From NCBI GenBank assembly GCA_034430255.1, contig DAOUEU010000125.1, forward strand, positions 1 to 13,336: a DNA stretch of 13,336 nucleotides. The letters are read 5' to 3'. A program made the translations under genes and the position numbers. How positions within the stretch are numbered: the stretch's first letter is position 1; each line of letters opens with the position of its first letter. This stretch comes from DATKYK01 sp034430255. Lineage in GTDB: Bacteria; Chloroflexota; Dehalococcoidia; E44-bin15. Of this stretch, positions 1 through 6,963 are shown piece by piece. The notes beneath the pieces are model-generated. The model searched no databases. It worked only from the letters and a program-made list of their open reading frames with translations, and had not been told where the DNA came from.

Positions 1-275
1 CAGTACTTGGGGCAGGTGGGTTGATGATTATCACTGGGGCGTTGATGTGGTTTTTCAAAGACATCATCTCTGCCGATGCCTTTTTATGGAGTGCCTTTTT
101 CCATGATGTTGGGTTCATCGCCTTGCTGAGCTTTGCCTTTCTTCATGTATACCTGTCGGCTTTTCATCCCAAGATGCGCGGGATCTTCTGGTCGATGTGG
201 AGGGGGACGGTCTCTGCCAGATACGCCGAGTCGCACCACAAGAAATGGTATGACAAGGTAAAAAAGGGGTCATAA
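1..275 (+). CDS. Formate dehydrogenase cytochrome b (gamma) subunit, C-terminal fragment
   Basis: The reading frame is open from position 3 and enters from upstream, so the 5' end lies outside the window; the TTG at 21 is only an internal Leu. About 90 residues are visible. They contain the end of one hydrophobic segment (ITGALMWFF), a short loop, a last membrane helix (around VGFIALLSFAFLHVYLSAF) and a basic cytoplasmic tail with a YAESHHKKWYDKV motif. That tail, and the two His of HVYLSAFH at the membrane edge, match the C-terminus of FdnI/FdoI-type b-type cytochromes. In that family these residues help ligate heme b near the menaquinone site. The subunit passes electrons from an extracytoplasmic formate dehydrogenase to the quinone pool. 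The neighbouring fdhE and tat genes support the assignment. A related Ni/Fe-hydrogenase or other b561-family cytochrome is the main alternative. Confidence 0.82.
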   Translation, partial: VLGAGGLMIITGALMWFFKDIISADAFLWSAFFHDVGFIALLSFAFLHVYLSAFHPKMRGIFWSMWRGTVSARYAESHHKKWYDKVKKGS

Positions 276-319
276 TTCGGCGCTTTTTAGGCTAAGGGCA
301 AACCAAATATAATGTAATG

Positions 320-357
320 AAAGACTCAATCGGTATCGGCGGTTGAGTCTTTTTATT
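320..357 (+). terminator. Intrinsic terminator after the formate dehydrogenase operon
   Basis: A perfect 10-bp inverted repeat (AAAGACTCAA at 320-329, TTGAGTCTTT at 343-352) has a 13-nt loop. The descending arm runs into a T-rich tract (350-357). It lies 45 bp after the cytochrome b stop and should end that transcript, which makes fdhE-tat a separate transcription unit. The stem is rather AT-rich but the geometry is typical. Confidence 0.85.
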
Positions 358-384
358 CCTCCTGTTAGAACGCGCGACATGCCC

Positions 385-414
385 TTGAAAGGTATGGTCG
401 AAGCATGGTATGAT
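385..414 (+). promoter_or_regulatory. Possible sigma-70-type promoter for fdhE
   Basis: TTGAAA (385-390) and TATGAT (409-414) are separated by 18 bp, just after the terminator. Transcription would start near 420-422. That would put the upstream ATG (410) before the transcript start and leave the ATG at 425 almost leaderless. The boxes fit well but are short, so chance similarity is possible. Confidence 0.35.
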
Positions 415-1240
415 TAAAGGTCATATGAGTAGAGAGATCGATAGCAAAGTACTGAGTAAACTTGATGCATGGGAGAAGGACTCACCGCCTGGTCCCATAG
501 AACTCTATATCCGGTTGATGCGTATTCAGATCGAAGCCAAATTGCAGATAACGGTCCAGAAGTCACAACTGTCTCCTGATATTATCGCTGAGCGCAAGAG
601 CCTACATGTTCCATTACTGACCTTCGGCGACCTGGATCTCGACTGGTCCAAGATGGAAAACCTATTCAGGGAAGCGCTCTTGGCAATAAGCGAGTATTTT
701 GATTCGGTGGATCCACAGAGCGACATTCCCTTGGAAGATACTGCCAGGGCATGGTACGAAGGGAAGCCATTGCCGAAGCTGGGAATAGATACGGATACGT
801 TGTACGTAGCCCTTCATACTGCTCTGAAGCCATTTTTAGCTGCACACGCGAGCGCGTTATTACATGAAGTTAACCAGAAGGGGTGGCGGCGAGGATATTG
901 TCCTATATGCGGTGGTAGTCCGAACTTCGCCTTCCTCTCTAAAGAGCAGGAAGGGGCCAGGTGGTTAATCTGCGCTCGCTGTGATGCCGAATGGCTGTTC
1001 CAGCGGTTGAAGTGTCCCTTCTGCGGTATCGAGGAGCAGAAGAGCTTGGCTTACTTTACCGATGATAAGGGGAAATATCGGGTCTATATTTGTGAACGAT
1101 GTAAGAGCTATCTTAAGGCCATTGATCTGCGCCAGGAAGCATCAGAGGTGCTGCTGCCTTTGGAATGGGTAGCTACACTGGATTTAGATAGACAGGCGTA
1201 CGAGTTGGGATATAGCGCTGGGGATTTAACCCGGGCATGA
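410..1240 (+). CDS. fdhE: FdhE, formate dehydrogenase accessory protein
   Basis: FdhE is a cytoplasmic rubredoxin-like protein required for formation of active, exported formate dehydrogenase; it binds the catalytic subunit before Tat export. The 276-residue product has a helical N-terminal half typical of the family (WEKDSPPGPIELYIRLMRIQ) and four CxxC pairs: C164/C167 (CPICGGSP), C188/C191 (CARCDAEW), C202/C205 (CPFCG) and C228/C231 (CERC). These metal-binding knuckles define FdhE. The start is uncertain. The ATG at 410 has only a distant AAAGG (388-392). The in-frame ATG at 425 has AAAGG at 416-420, four bases upstream, and would remove five residues. Its position downstream of a formate dehydrogenase subunit and upstream of tat genes supports a role in maturation plus export. 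Confidence 0.93.
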   Translation: MIKGHMSREIDSKVLSKLDAWEKDSPPGPIELYIRLMRIQIEAKLQITVQKSQLSPDIIAERKSLHVPLLTFGDLDLDWSKMENLFREALLAISEYFDSVDPQSDIPLEDTARAWYEGKPLPKLGIDTDTLYVALHTALKPFLAAHASALLHEVNQKGWRRGYCPICGGSPNFAFLSKEQEGARWLICARCDAEWLFQRLKCPFCGIEEQKSLAYFTDDKGKYRVYICERCKSYLKAIDLRQEASEVLLPLEWVATLDLDRQAYELGYSAGDLTRA

Positions 1241-1281
1241 AATAGAAAGAGGGGCCGCAAAAGGCTCTGGAGGAGGGGAGT

Positions 1282-1503
1282 ATGCCACTGCACGGATGGG
1301 AGTTCCTTATCATAGTGGTGGTCGTGTTGATCGTCTTTGGGGTGGGGAAGCTGCCACAGACGTTGGGCTCTCTTGGCAAGGGCATCCGTAGCTTCCGTAA
1401 GGCGTCGGCGGGCGAGGATGTAGATACGGAATCTATGGAGTCTAAGTCCAAGAAGGAAGAGACTGCCAAGGAAAAAGATACCGCCGACGAAAAGAAAAGC
1501 TAG
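1282..1503 (+). CDS. tatA: TatA, twin-arginine translocase pore-forming subunit
   Basis: This 73-residue protein has the standard TatA layout. A short N-terminus precedes one membrane helix (about residues 6-20, EFLIIVVVVLIVFG). Then come the FGxGKLP hinge motif (FGVGKLPQ) and an amphipathic helix (LGSLGKGIRSFRKA). The hydrophilic tail is rich in Lys and Glu. TatA oligomers assemble on TatBC to let folded proteins with twin-arginine signals cross the cytoplasmic membrane. Translation is well supported by GGAGGAGGGGAG just upstream of the ATG. It lies 41 bp after fdhE and probably shares its transcript. TatE is equivalent in sequence terms. Confidence 0.93.
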   Translation: MPLHGWEFLIIVVVVLIVFGVGKLPQTLGSLGKGIRSFRKASAGEDVDTESMESKSKKEETAKEKDTADEKKS

Positions 1504-1595
1504 CCTCTGGTATACCCTCATAGCATCTTCTTCTCGGGAATTGAGAGGAAATGACATCCCTTCTCTGCAAGGATTGGCTAAGCGGGTGGTGATGG

Positions 1596-1928
1596 ATGGT
1601 TGATGGCTTCTTAGGTATAGGTTTCTGGGAGATACTTCTAGTATTTGTTGTCATCATAGCGGTATTGGGTCCGAGAAGGCTGCCTGAGATCGCTGGCAGA
1701 TTGGGGACGTTGTTTCGCCGGCTGAAGATGGCTTCCCATGATCTCACATCGGCGCTGACCAAGGAAGTGGAGGGCACCCCTTTAAAAAAGGATGAGAATC
1801 CCCTGGATTCCCTGAAAAAGGCGGCCATAGATCTTAAATCATCGCTGACTAAAGCAGTAGATGATGCCCCTACTAAGGAAGATGAGACTCCCCAGGGCGA
1901 GGCGGAGGAACCGAAGACACAGGCATAG
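1596..1928 (+). CDS. tatB: TatA/B family translocase subunit, TatB-like
   Basis: This 110-residue protein has an N-terminal membrane helix (about residues 9-24) followed by LGPRRLPE, the TatB form of the hinge (TatA has FGxxKLP), then an amphipathic helix (IAGRLGTLFRRLK) and a long charged tail. In three-component Tat systems TatB pairs with TatC in the signal-peptide receptor. Its place between tatA and tatC agrees with this, though TatB and TatA cannot always be separated by sequence. The start is firm, because an in-frame TGA lies at 1590-1592 and the ATG at 1596 is the first start after it. The Shine-Dalgarno sequence is weak (GGGTGG region). The tail holds a 30-residue internal duplication, reported separately. 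Confidence 0.85.
   Translation: MVDGFLGIGFWEILLVFVVIIAVLGPRRLPEIAGRLGTLFRRLKMASHDLTSALTKEVEGTPLKKDENPLDSLKKAAIDLKSSLTKAVDDAPTKEDETPQGEAEEPKTQA
1740..1919 (+). repeat. 90-bp tandem duplication within the tatB tail
   Basis: Residues 49-78 and 79-108 of the TatB-like protein are two copies of a 30-residue unit (1740-1829 and 1830-1919). Over the first 21 positions of each copy (D49-P69 and D79-P99) I count 12 identities without gaps. Shared anchors are DL, S, LTK, V, P, K, DE and P. The last nine residues have diverged. The DNA copies are visibly related but not identical, so the duplication is not recent. Confidence 0.75.
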
Positions 1929-1962
1929 CACGGTTGCTAGCCAATGAGACGCCGCACGGCCG

Positions 1963-2709
1963 ATGGAAGAAGAGAAAAAACTCACGGTTTTAAGCCATCT
2001 GGATGAAGTGCGGGGGCGCCTGTTCAAGTCCTTAATAGCTGTTGTCATCTGCATCGTTATTTGTTTCCCACTAGCACGATATATCTACCCCATCTTAATG
2101 ACTCCCCTCCCCGGCATTGAGCTTTATTACACCGAGGTAACCGGATTAATAGGGAGTTACATGAAAGTCAGCCTCTATGGTGGCCTCGTCCTCGCAGGGC
2201 CTTTTCTGCTCTACCAGTTAGTAATGTTCATTAATCCAGCGCTTACTCGCAGGGAGAAAGGGTATTTTTATACGCTTTTACCAGGAGTTCTTATTCTCTT
2301 CTTCGGGGGGGTCATGTTTTGCTACTTTGTACTCCTGCCCCCGGCGCTAAATTTTCTGTACTACTCGTTTTCAGAGTATGTCGGTGGTGAGATACAGCCG
2401 TTGTGGACAGTGGATAATTACGTTTCCATAGTCACCAGACTCCTCTTCTGGATAGGCGTGGTGTTCGAAATACCGATACTAATGTTCTTCTTAAGCAAGA
2501 TCGGTGTGATTAGCCCAGGGTGGATTCGCCGGAAGTGGAGGTATGCTGTAGTCATTGCTTTTATCCTCGGTGGTGTCATTACCCCCACATTCGACCCGCT
2601 CAATCAGAGCCTTGTAGCTGGTCCAATCATCCTCCTCTATGGGTTTGGCTACTTGCTAGCAAAGCTCGCCAGAGTAGGTAGTAAGAGGGAAGAGACTGAA
2701 ATGGCATAG
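1963..2709 (+). CDS. tatC: TatC, Sec-independent protein translocase
   Basis: TatC is the six-helix membrane protein that recognises twin-arginine signal peptides. The 248-residue product has the diagnostic N-terminal HLDEVRGRL (residues 12-20) and conserved NPALTRREKGYF in the first periplasmic-to-cytoplasmic region (E98 probably equals the conserved Glu near 103 in E. coli). It also has VVFEIPILMFFLSKIGV (E169, the helix-4 Glu) and GGVITPTFDPLNQ near the end of helix 5. Six hydrophobic segments and the normal length are present, so it looks intact. The ATG at 1963 has no strong Shine-Dalgarno sequence; it lies 34 bp after tatB and is probably co-transcribed with tatA and tatB. No convincing terminator is seen after it. 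Confidence 0.97.
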   Translation: MEEEKKLTVLSHLDEVRGRLFKSLIAVVICIVICFPLARYIYPILMTPLPGIELYYTEVTGLIGSYMKVSLYGGLVLAGPFLLYQLVMFINPALTRREKGYFYTLLPGVLILFFGGVMFCYFVLLPPALNFLYYSFSEYVGGEIQPLWTVDNYVSIVTRLLFWIGVVFEIPILMFFLSKIGVISPGWIRRKWRYAVVIAFILGGVITPTFDPLNQSLVAGPIILLYGFGYLLAKLARVGSKREETEMA

Positions 2710-3080
2710 AGGATAGCGAAACCAATAGAAGCTATAACCGAAATCCCCTCGTAACCGAAGCTTCCCAGTAAATACCCCACTCGATGAACCATAAGATACA
2801 TATGTCTCATCAGAAAGAAAGACTATGCTCTCGTTCGGGCAGATAAATGCCGCCCTGGGTAATCTATATAGCACTCTGGCCCCTTCTATTTCTGGCATAC
2901 TGAGGGAGCAAAGCTACCGAGAAACCTATCCAATAAGGCGGAGGTCTAGATTACTCGCCTCGCTCAGCATTATCGGGGGATGAGTCAGAATTTATCTAAT
3001 GTGCTGGAGGAGCACAGGCCATTGACCTAATCCTTGAGGTCAGTTATCATTAGACTACGCCCATCAAAGGAGCATCACTG
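2710..3080. other. Gene-free spacer between tatC and the radical SAM gene
   Basis: About 370 bp with no supportable coding sequence on either strand. It holds two short inverted repeats shortly before the next gene: GTGCT-N5-AGCAC (3001-3015) with GGAGG as its loop, and TGACCT-N8-AGGTCA (3023-3042). They could be operator or leader elements. I see no clean promoter or hairpin-plus-T terminator. Confidence 0.5.
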
Positions 3081-4784
3081 GTGCCCCATACTGACCTAGT
3101 TTTACTTCATCCACCCAGCGTCTATGACTTTCGCCAGAAGACGATCCTCTTTGGTCCAACAAGTGACCTCATCCCCTCATCCCCTATTTTCGAGCTCTAT
3201 CCTATAGGCTTTACCAGCATTGCGGAGTATCTGGGGCGTGCTGGTTACCGGGTGCGCATCGTCAACCTGGCGGTTCGCATGCTTCGAGACCCGAAATTCG
3301 ATGCAGAGAAGCTGATAAAGAGCCTGAAAGCAACAGTGTTCGGCATCGACCTTCACTGGCTGCTCCATGCCCATGGTGCCATCGAGATAAGCCGGATGGT
3401 GAAAAGGCACCACCCGGAGTCCAAACTAATACTCGGTGGGCTCTCTGCCTCCTACTATCACCGGGAGCTTCTAGATTACCCCGAGATCGATTATGTGCTC
3501 CGCGGTGACTCCACCGAGGAGCCACTTCGCCAGTTAATGGAGTGCATCATAAGTAACAGAGAACCGACCGAAGTGCCCAATCTTTCCTGGCGGGATGGTA
3601 GTGGGGAGGTGCACCAAAACCCTCTGTCACATGTACCCGATGAGCTCAGTGATGTATTTGTTAACCACTATGACCATACTGTGCGCTCGGTAGTCCGCTA
3701 CCGTGATCTGTCCAGTTACCTCCCCTACCGGCGCTGGCTGCGCTATCCCATCACCGCGGTGCTTACATGCCGGGGCTGCACCCACAACTGCCTAATCTGC
3801 GGCGGCTCAGCGGCAGCATTTCGCCAGTGCTATAACCGGGAGCGTCCCGCCTTCCGCACCCCGGAGGCGGTTGTCCATGATGTGAAACGCATCGGGCGCT
3901 TGAGCAACGGCCCCATATTCATCCTGGGGGACATCCTCCAGGCGGGTGAGGACTATGCATACCAACTTCTCGAACTTCTGGGCCGGGAGCGGGCGAAAAA
4001 CCAGCTTATCCTGGAGCTCTTCGGCCCCGCTCCGCCGGAGCTGCTAAAAAAGATGGGAGAAGCCTGCCCCGGCTTCTGCCTGGAGATCTCCCCGGAGTCT
4101 CATGACCCCGAAATAAGAAAGGCCTGTGGGCGGGACTATTCCACCGATGCCCTGGAGGATACTGTTGAGTCTGCGCTGGCGGCGGGATGCAGCCGAATGG
4201 ACATCTTCTTCATGTTTGGCTTGCCCAGGCAGACCCCGCAATCGGTAATGGATACCGTGGACTACTGCGGCCATTTAATGGATAAATTCCGAGATAAGCG
4301 AGTCTTCACGTTCACGGCACCACTGGCTCCCTTCCTCGACCCGGGGAGCCTCGCCTTCGAGAACCCGGAGCGCTATGGCTATCGCCTGTTGATGCGGAGC
4401 CTGGAGGAGCATCGCCGGGCGCTGGAAGCGCCTAGCTGGAAGTATCACCTGAATTACGAAACGGAGTGGATGAGCCGCCAGCAGCTCGTTACCAGTGCCT
4501 ACAGGGCGGAGCTTGCACTTAACAGCCTCAAGGCAAGGTATGGCATTATCTCAAAGGGGATGGCTGAAGAGACAGCGCAGCGTCTCTACACTGCTCGTGA
4601 GATGCTGGACCGCATCGACGAGATAGTTAATTCTGGTCGAGAAGAGCAGTTAGCGCAGATCAAGGACACGGTGGACCTAGTAAATATGTCGCGGGCTGGA
4701 GGCAAGCGGGAGCTTGAACTGCCTACTACACCCATCAAAATAAGGCTGCCGAGCACTGTCTGGTCCTTGATAAGGGGATGGTAG
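3081..4784 (+). CDS. B12-binding-domain radical SAM protein of unknown function
   Basis: The 567-residue protein has the two-part layout of class B cobalamin-type radical SAM enzymes. Residues about 1-175 look like a B12-binding Rossmann domain: DLVLLHPP at the start, YPIGFTSIAEYLGRAGY, VFGID, then LILGGLSASYY and IDYVLRGDSTEEPLRQL. Residues about 220-430 form the radical SAM barrel, with C233-x3-C237-x2-C240 for the 4Fe-4S cluster that cleaves S-adenosylmethionine. C230 gives an additional upstream Cys. FCLEISPES (332-340) and MDIFFMFGLPRQT (373-385) are typical later strands. The helical C-terminus (about 430-567) is not recognised. The GTG start at 3081 has AAAGGAG at 3066-3072. Family members methylate unactivated carbons, close rings or cut C-C bonds; the substrate here cannot be read from sequence. 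The two flavoenzymes downstream suggest a shared pathway. Confidence 0.88.
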   Translation: MPHTDLVLLHPPSVYDFRQKTILFGPTSDLIPSSPIFELYPIGFTSIAEYLGRAGYRVRIVNLAVRMLRDPKFDAEKLIKSLKATVFGIDLHWLLHAHGAIEISRMVKRHHPESKLILGGLSASYYHRELLDYPEIDYVLRGDSTEEPLRQLMECIISNREPTEVPNLSWRDGSGEVHQNPLSHVPDELSDVFVNHYDHTVRSVVRYRDLSSYLPYRRWLRYPITAVLTCRGCTHNCLICGGSAAAFRQCYNRERPAFRTPEAVVHDVKRIGRLSNGPIFILGDILQAGEDYAYQLLELLGRERAKNQLILELFGPAPPELLKKMGEACPGFCLEISPESHDPEIRKACGRDYSTDALEDTVESALAAGCSRMDIFFMFGLPRQTPQSVMDTVDYCGHLMDKFRDKRVFTFTAPLAPFLDPGSLAFENPERYGYRLLMRSLEEHRRALEAPSWKYHLNYETEWMSRQQLVTSAYRAELALNSLKARYGIISKGMAEETAQRLYTAREMLDRIDEIVNSGREEQLAQIKDTVDLVNMSRAGGKRELELPTTPIKIRLPSTVWSLIRGW

Positions 4785-4842
4785 CCCTTATTAATACATC
4801 CATAGCAGGGGTTTAGGATGGGGGCGGCTTTTTGCCAGTTTC

Positions 4843-4855
4843 GGAGCGAATAATG
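4843..4855 (+). promoter_or_regulatory. Ribosome binding site fixing the first flavoenzyme start
   Basis: GGAG (4843-4846) lies six bases before the ATG at 4853. The frame could be extended to a TTG at 4832, but that codon has no Shine-Dalgarno sequence. The ATG also gives the family's normal beginning (a few residues before LKHLFQPI). Confidence 0.7.
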
Positions 4856-6925
4856 ATCAAGCTGAAGCACCTGTTCCAGCCGATCACAATAGGCAGCCTG
4901 GAGTTGAAGAACCGAATAGTCATGACCTGTGCCAATGCCAGCGGCGGCGGCGGGGAGCACGTGCTGAGGTACTACGCGGAGCGTGCCGAGGGCGGCTGCG
5001 GGCTGCTCATTGTCGGCGGCATGTACACCTACGACACGGGGACGGGGAATACGTTCTACGGCGGGCGCAGGGACGTGACCGAAGAGGAGGCGCGGGCAAT
5101 CCGTGAGTTTGCCCTCTACGGCGAGGGGCTCCTCCCCGGGCTGCGCGAGTTCACTAAAACGATGCACGAGGCCGGGGCCAGGGTCGCAGCGCAACTGCTG
5201 ATGACCTACGAGTGGAAGCGGGACTGGAGGACGAACAAGGAGGGGCCGACCGAGCTAGTCAGTGCCTCCGACGGGTATGTGCCCGCTCGCCTTGGTGAGG
5301 CCAGGGGCATAAGCGCTGAGGAGATACACCAGATAGTGGAGGAGTACGGCGACGCCGCCCGCATAGCCAGAGAGGCCAGCTTCGACGCTATCGAGATACA
5401 CGCCGGCATCGGCTACTTCCTCAACCAGTTCCTCTCGCCGCACTCCAACAGACGCACCGACGAGTACGGCGGGCCGGTGGAGAACCGAATGCGCATGCTG
5501 CTGGAGATAGTGGAGAGCTGCCGGCAAAGGGCGGGTAGGGACTACCCAATCATCGCCCGCATCTCCGCCGAGGACTTCGTGGAGGGTGGCAACACGCTGG
5601 AGGATACCAAGCCGATAGCCATAGCACTGGAGATGGCCAGCATCGTGGCTATCGACGTGGAGACGGGGTGGCACGAGAGCCCGGTGCCCATGGTCCAGCA
5701 GTGGGTGAAGCCTGGGGCCTTTGTTTACCTGGCCGAGGAGATCAAGAAGGTGGTAAGTATACCGGTGATGACCGCCTACCGTATATGGGACCCGGTTATG
5801 GCGGATAGGATCATTGCCGAGGGGAGGGCTGACCTCATCGGCATGGCGCGAGCCCTTGTGGCTGATCCAGAGCTGCCAAATAAGGCTAGGGAGGGGAGTT
5901 TTGAGGATATCAATTACTGCATCGCCTGCTGCCGTTGCCTGGATACTGCTATTGGTGGTGAATGCCCGTCTTGCGCCGTCAACGCCAGGGTGGGGAGGGA
6001 GGCGGTCTATAAAATTGAACCTGCCTCTGAGAGCAAAAAAGTGCTAGTAATCGGTGGTGGGCCAGCAGGCATGGAGGCAGCCAGGGTGGCGGCGCTGCGA
6101 GGCCACAGAGTGACGCTTTGCGACCGGGGTCGAAGACTCGGTGGGTCACTCTTGCTTGCCAGCATCATGAATCCGGAGCTACCAAAGTTCCTCAAATACC
6201 AGACGCGCCAGGTGCTAAAGCTCCCTGTAGAGATAAGGCTAAATGAGGAGGTCGATGCACCCTTTGTTGAGAGGATGCATCCGGATGAGGTCATCGTAGC
6301 AACGGGGGGCCAATCCCCCCCCTTCGAAATACCGGGTATCCATCGGGATAATGTACTCCTCGGTCACGACATGCTTGAGGCTACGATACGTCCTCCACGG
6401 AAAGGTGGCACCCGGCAACGGCTCCTTTGGCGCCTGGGTTCCCTGGCGCTAAGATACCTGTATCAGCCAGCGCTTATCAGATGGGGACTGAGGTTCGGCT
6501 TCCCCTTTAGAGAGAGGGTAGTAATCATTGGTGGGGGGTTTGCTGGCTGTGAGCTGGCGGATATACTGGCGGAGAGGGGAAAGAAGGTAACCATTTTAGA
6601 GCAATCTCACCGTATAGGTTACGATATAGGGATTACCACCAGATGGGTGGTTAGGATGAGACTGTGGAACTTCGGCGTTAGAATGGAGAGGGATGCCAGG
6701 GTGGTGGAGATAACTGAAAGGGGTGTAAGAGCTATAGTGGCTGATTCCGAGACGTTCTTTGAAGCGGATACGGTGGCGCTGACTATGCCCCTGGTAGCAG
6801 ACGATAAACTTGCACGGGAGCTGGAAGAGGCAGGATGGCATGTTCATAGCATCGGTGATTGTGCTGAACCGGGCAGAATCATGGAGGCTATGGCGGCTGG
6901 ATTCCGCGCTGGCTTCGAGATCTAA
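4853..6925 (+). CDS. 2,4-dienoyl-CoA reductase-like iron-sulfur flavoenzyme, paralog 1
   Basis: This 690-residue NAD(P)H-dependent flavoenzyme (numbering from the ATG at 4853) should reduce an activated C=C bond in an enoate, enone or CoA thioester. An FMN-binding TIM barrel covers about 1-345 (LFQPITIGSLELKNRIV; SPHSNRRTDEYGGPVENRMR). A 4Fe-4S site follows with C356-x2-C359-x2-C362-x11-C374, the spacing of trimethylamine dehydrogenase, plus extra C360 and C371. The FAD domain has VIGGGPAG (G401-G406) and the NAD(P) domain has IIGGGFAG (G560-G565). Y188 and H274 (TGWHES) match the catalytic Tyr166/His252 of E. coli FadH. The usual HGAHGY is HAGIGY. Residues about 512-553 are an insertion rich in Arg, Leu and Trp that paralog 2 lacks. 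GC drops near 5700. BaiCD/BaiH-type and dienoyl-CoA reductase roles are the nearest known analogues. Confidence 0.9.
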   Translation: MIKLKHLFQPITIGSLELKNRIVMTCANASGGGGEHVLRYYAERAEGGCGLLIVGGMYTYDTGTGNTFYGGRRDVTEEEARAIREFALYGEGLLPGLREFTKTMHEAGARVAAQLLMTYEWKRDWRTNKEGPTELVSASDGYVPARLGEARGISAEEIHQIVEEYGDAARIAREASFDAIEIHAGIGYFLNQFLSPHSNRRTDEYGGPVENRMRMLLEIVESCRQRAGRDYPIIARISAEDFVEGGNTLEDTKPIAIALEMASIVAIDVETGWHESPVPMVQQWVKPGAFVYLAEEIKKVVSIPVMTAYRIWDPVMADRIIAEGRADLIGMARALVADPELPNKAREGSFEDINYCIACCRCLDTAIGGECPSCAVNARVGREAVYKIEPASESKKVLVIGGGPAGMEAARVAALRGHRVTLCDRGRRLGGSLLLASIMNPELPKFLKYQTRQVLKLPVEIRLNEEVDAPFVERMHPDEVIVATGGQSPPFEIPGIHRDNVLLGHDMLEATIRPPRKGGTRQRLLWRLGSLALRYLYQPALIRWGLRFGFPFRERVVIIGGGFAGCELADILAERGKKVTILEQSHRIGYDIGITTRWVVRMRLWNFGVRMERDARVVEITERGVRAIVADSETFFEADTVALTMPLVADDKLARELEEAGWHVHSIGDCAEPGRIMEAMAAGFRAGFEI

Positions 6926-6963
6926 GCACGGGGCTGCTAAATTAATCACAAGAGGGGGATATA

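Noticed and set aside
1108..1557. 149-codon minus-strand frame opposite fdhE and tatA
   Set aside because: It covers conserved plus-strand motifs and has an Arg/Leu-rich translation typical of a shadow frame.
1590..1592. TGA before tatB read as selenocysteine, joining the upstream ORF to tatB
   Set aside because: TatB proteins have no selenocysteine, the upstream 13 residues are not TatB-like, and I see no SECIS-type hairpin immediately after the TGA.
2656..2898. 80-codon open frame on the minus strand in the tatC-radical SAM gap
   Set aside because: It overlaps the end of tatC, has no ribosome binding site upstream of its ATG, and its translation shows no domain or plausible family signature.
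3345..3380. DLHWLLHAHG in the radical SAM protein as a DxHxxG cobalamin-ligand motif
   Set aside because: The sixth position is Leu, not Gly. The segment follows the third strand of the Rossmann domain, whereas the true DxHxxG loop follows the first strand.
4832..4852. TTG start giving seven more residues to flavoenzyme paralog 1
   Set aside because: No ribosome binding site supports it, while GGAG is correctly placed for the ATG at 4853 and the ATG start matches family N-termini.
4586..5194. 202-codon minus-strand frame across the radical SAM/flavoenzyme junction
   Set aside because: It lies opposite two well-supported genes in GC-rich sequence, where long antisense frames are expected, and its translation is low in recognisable structure.
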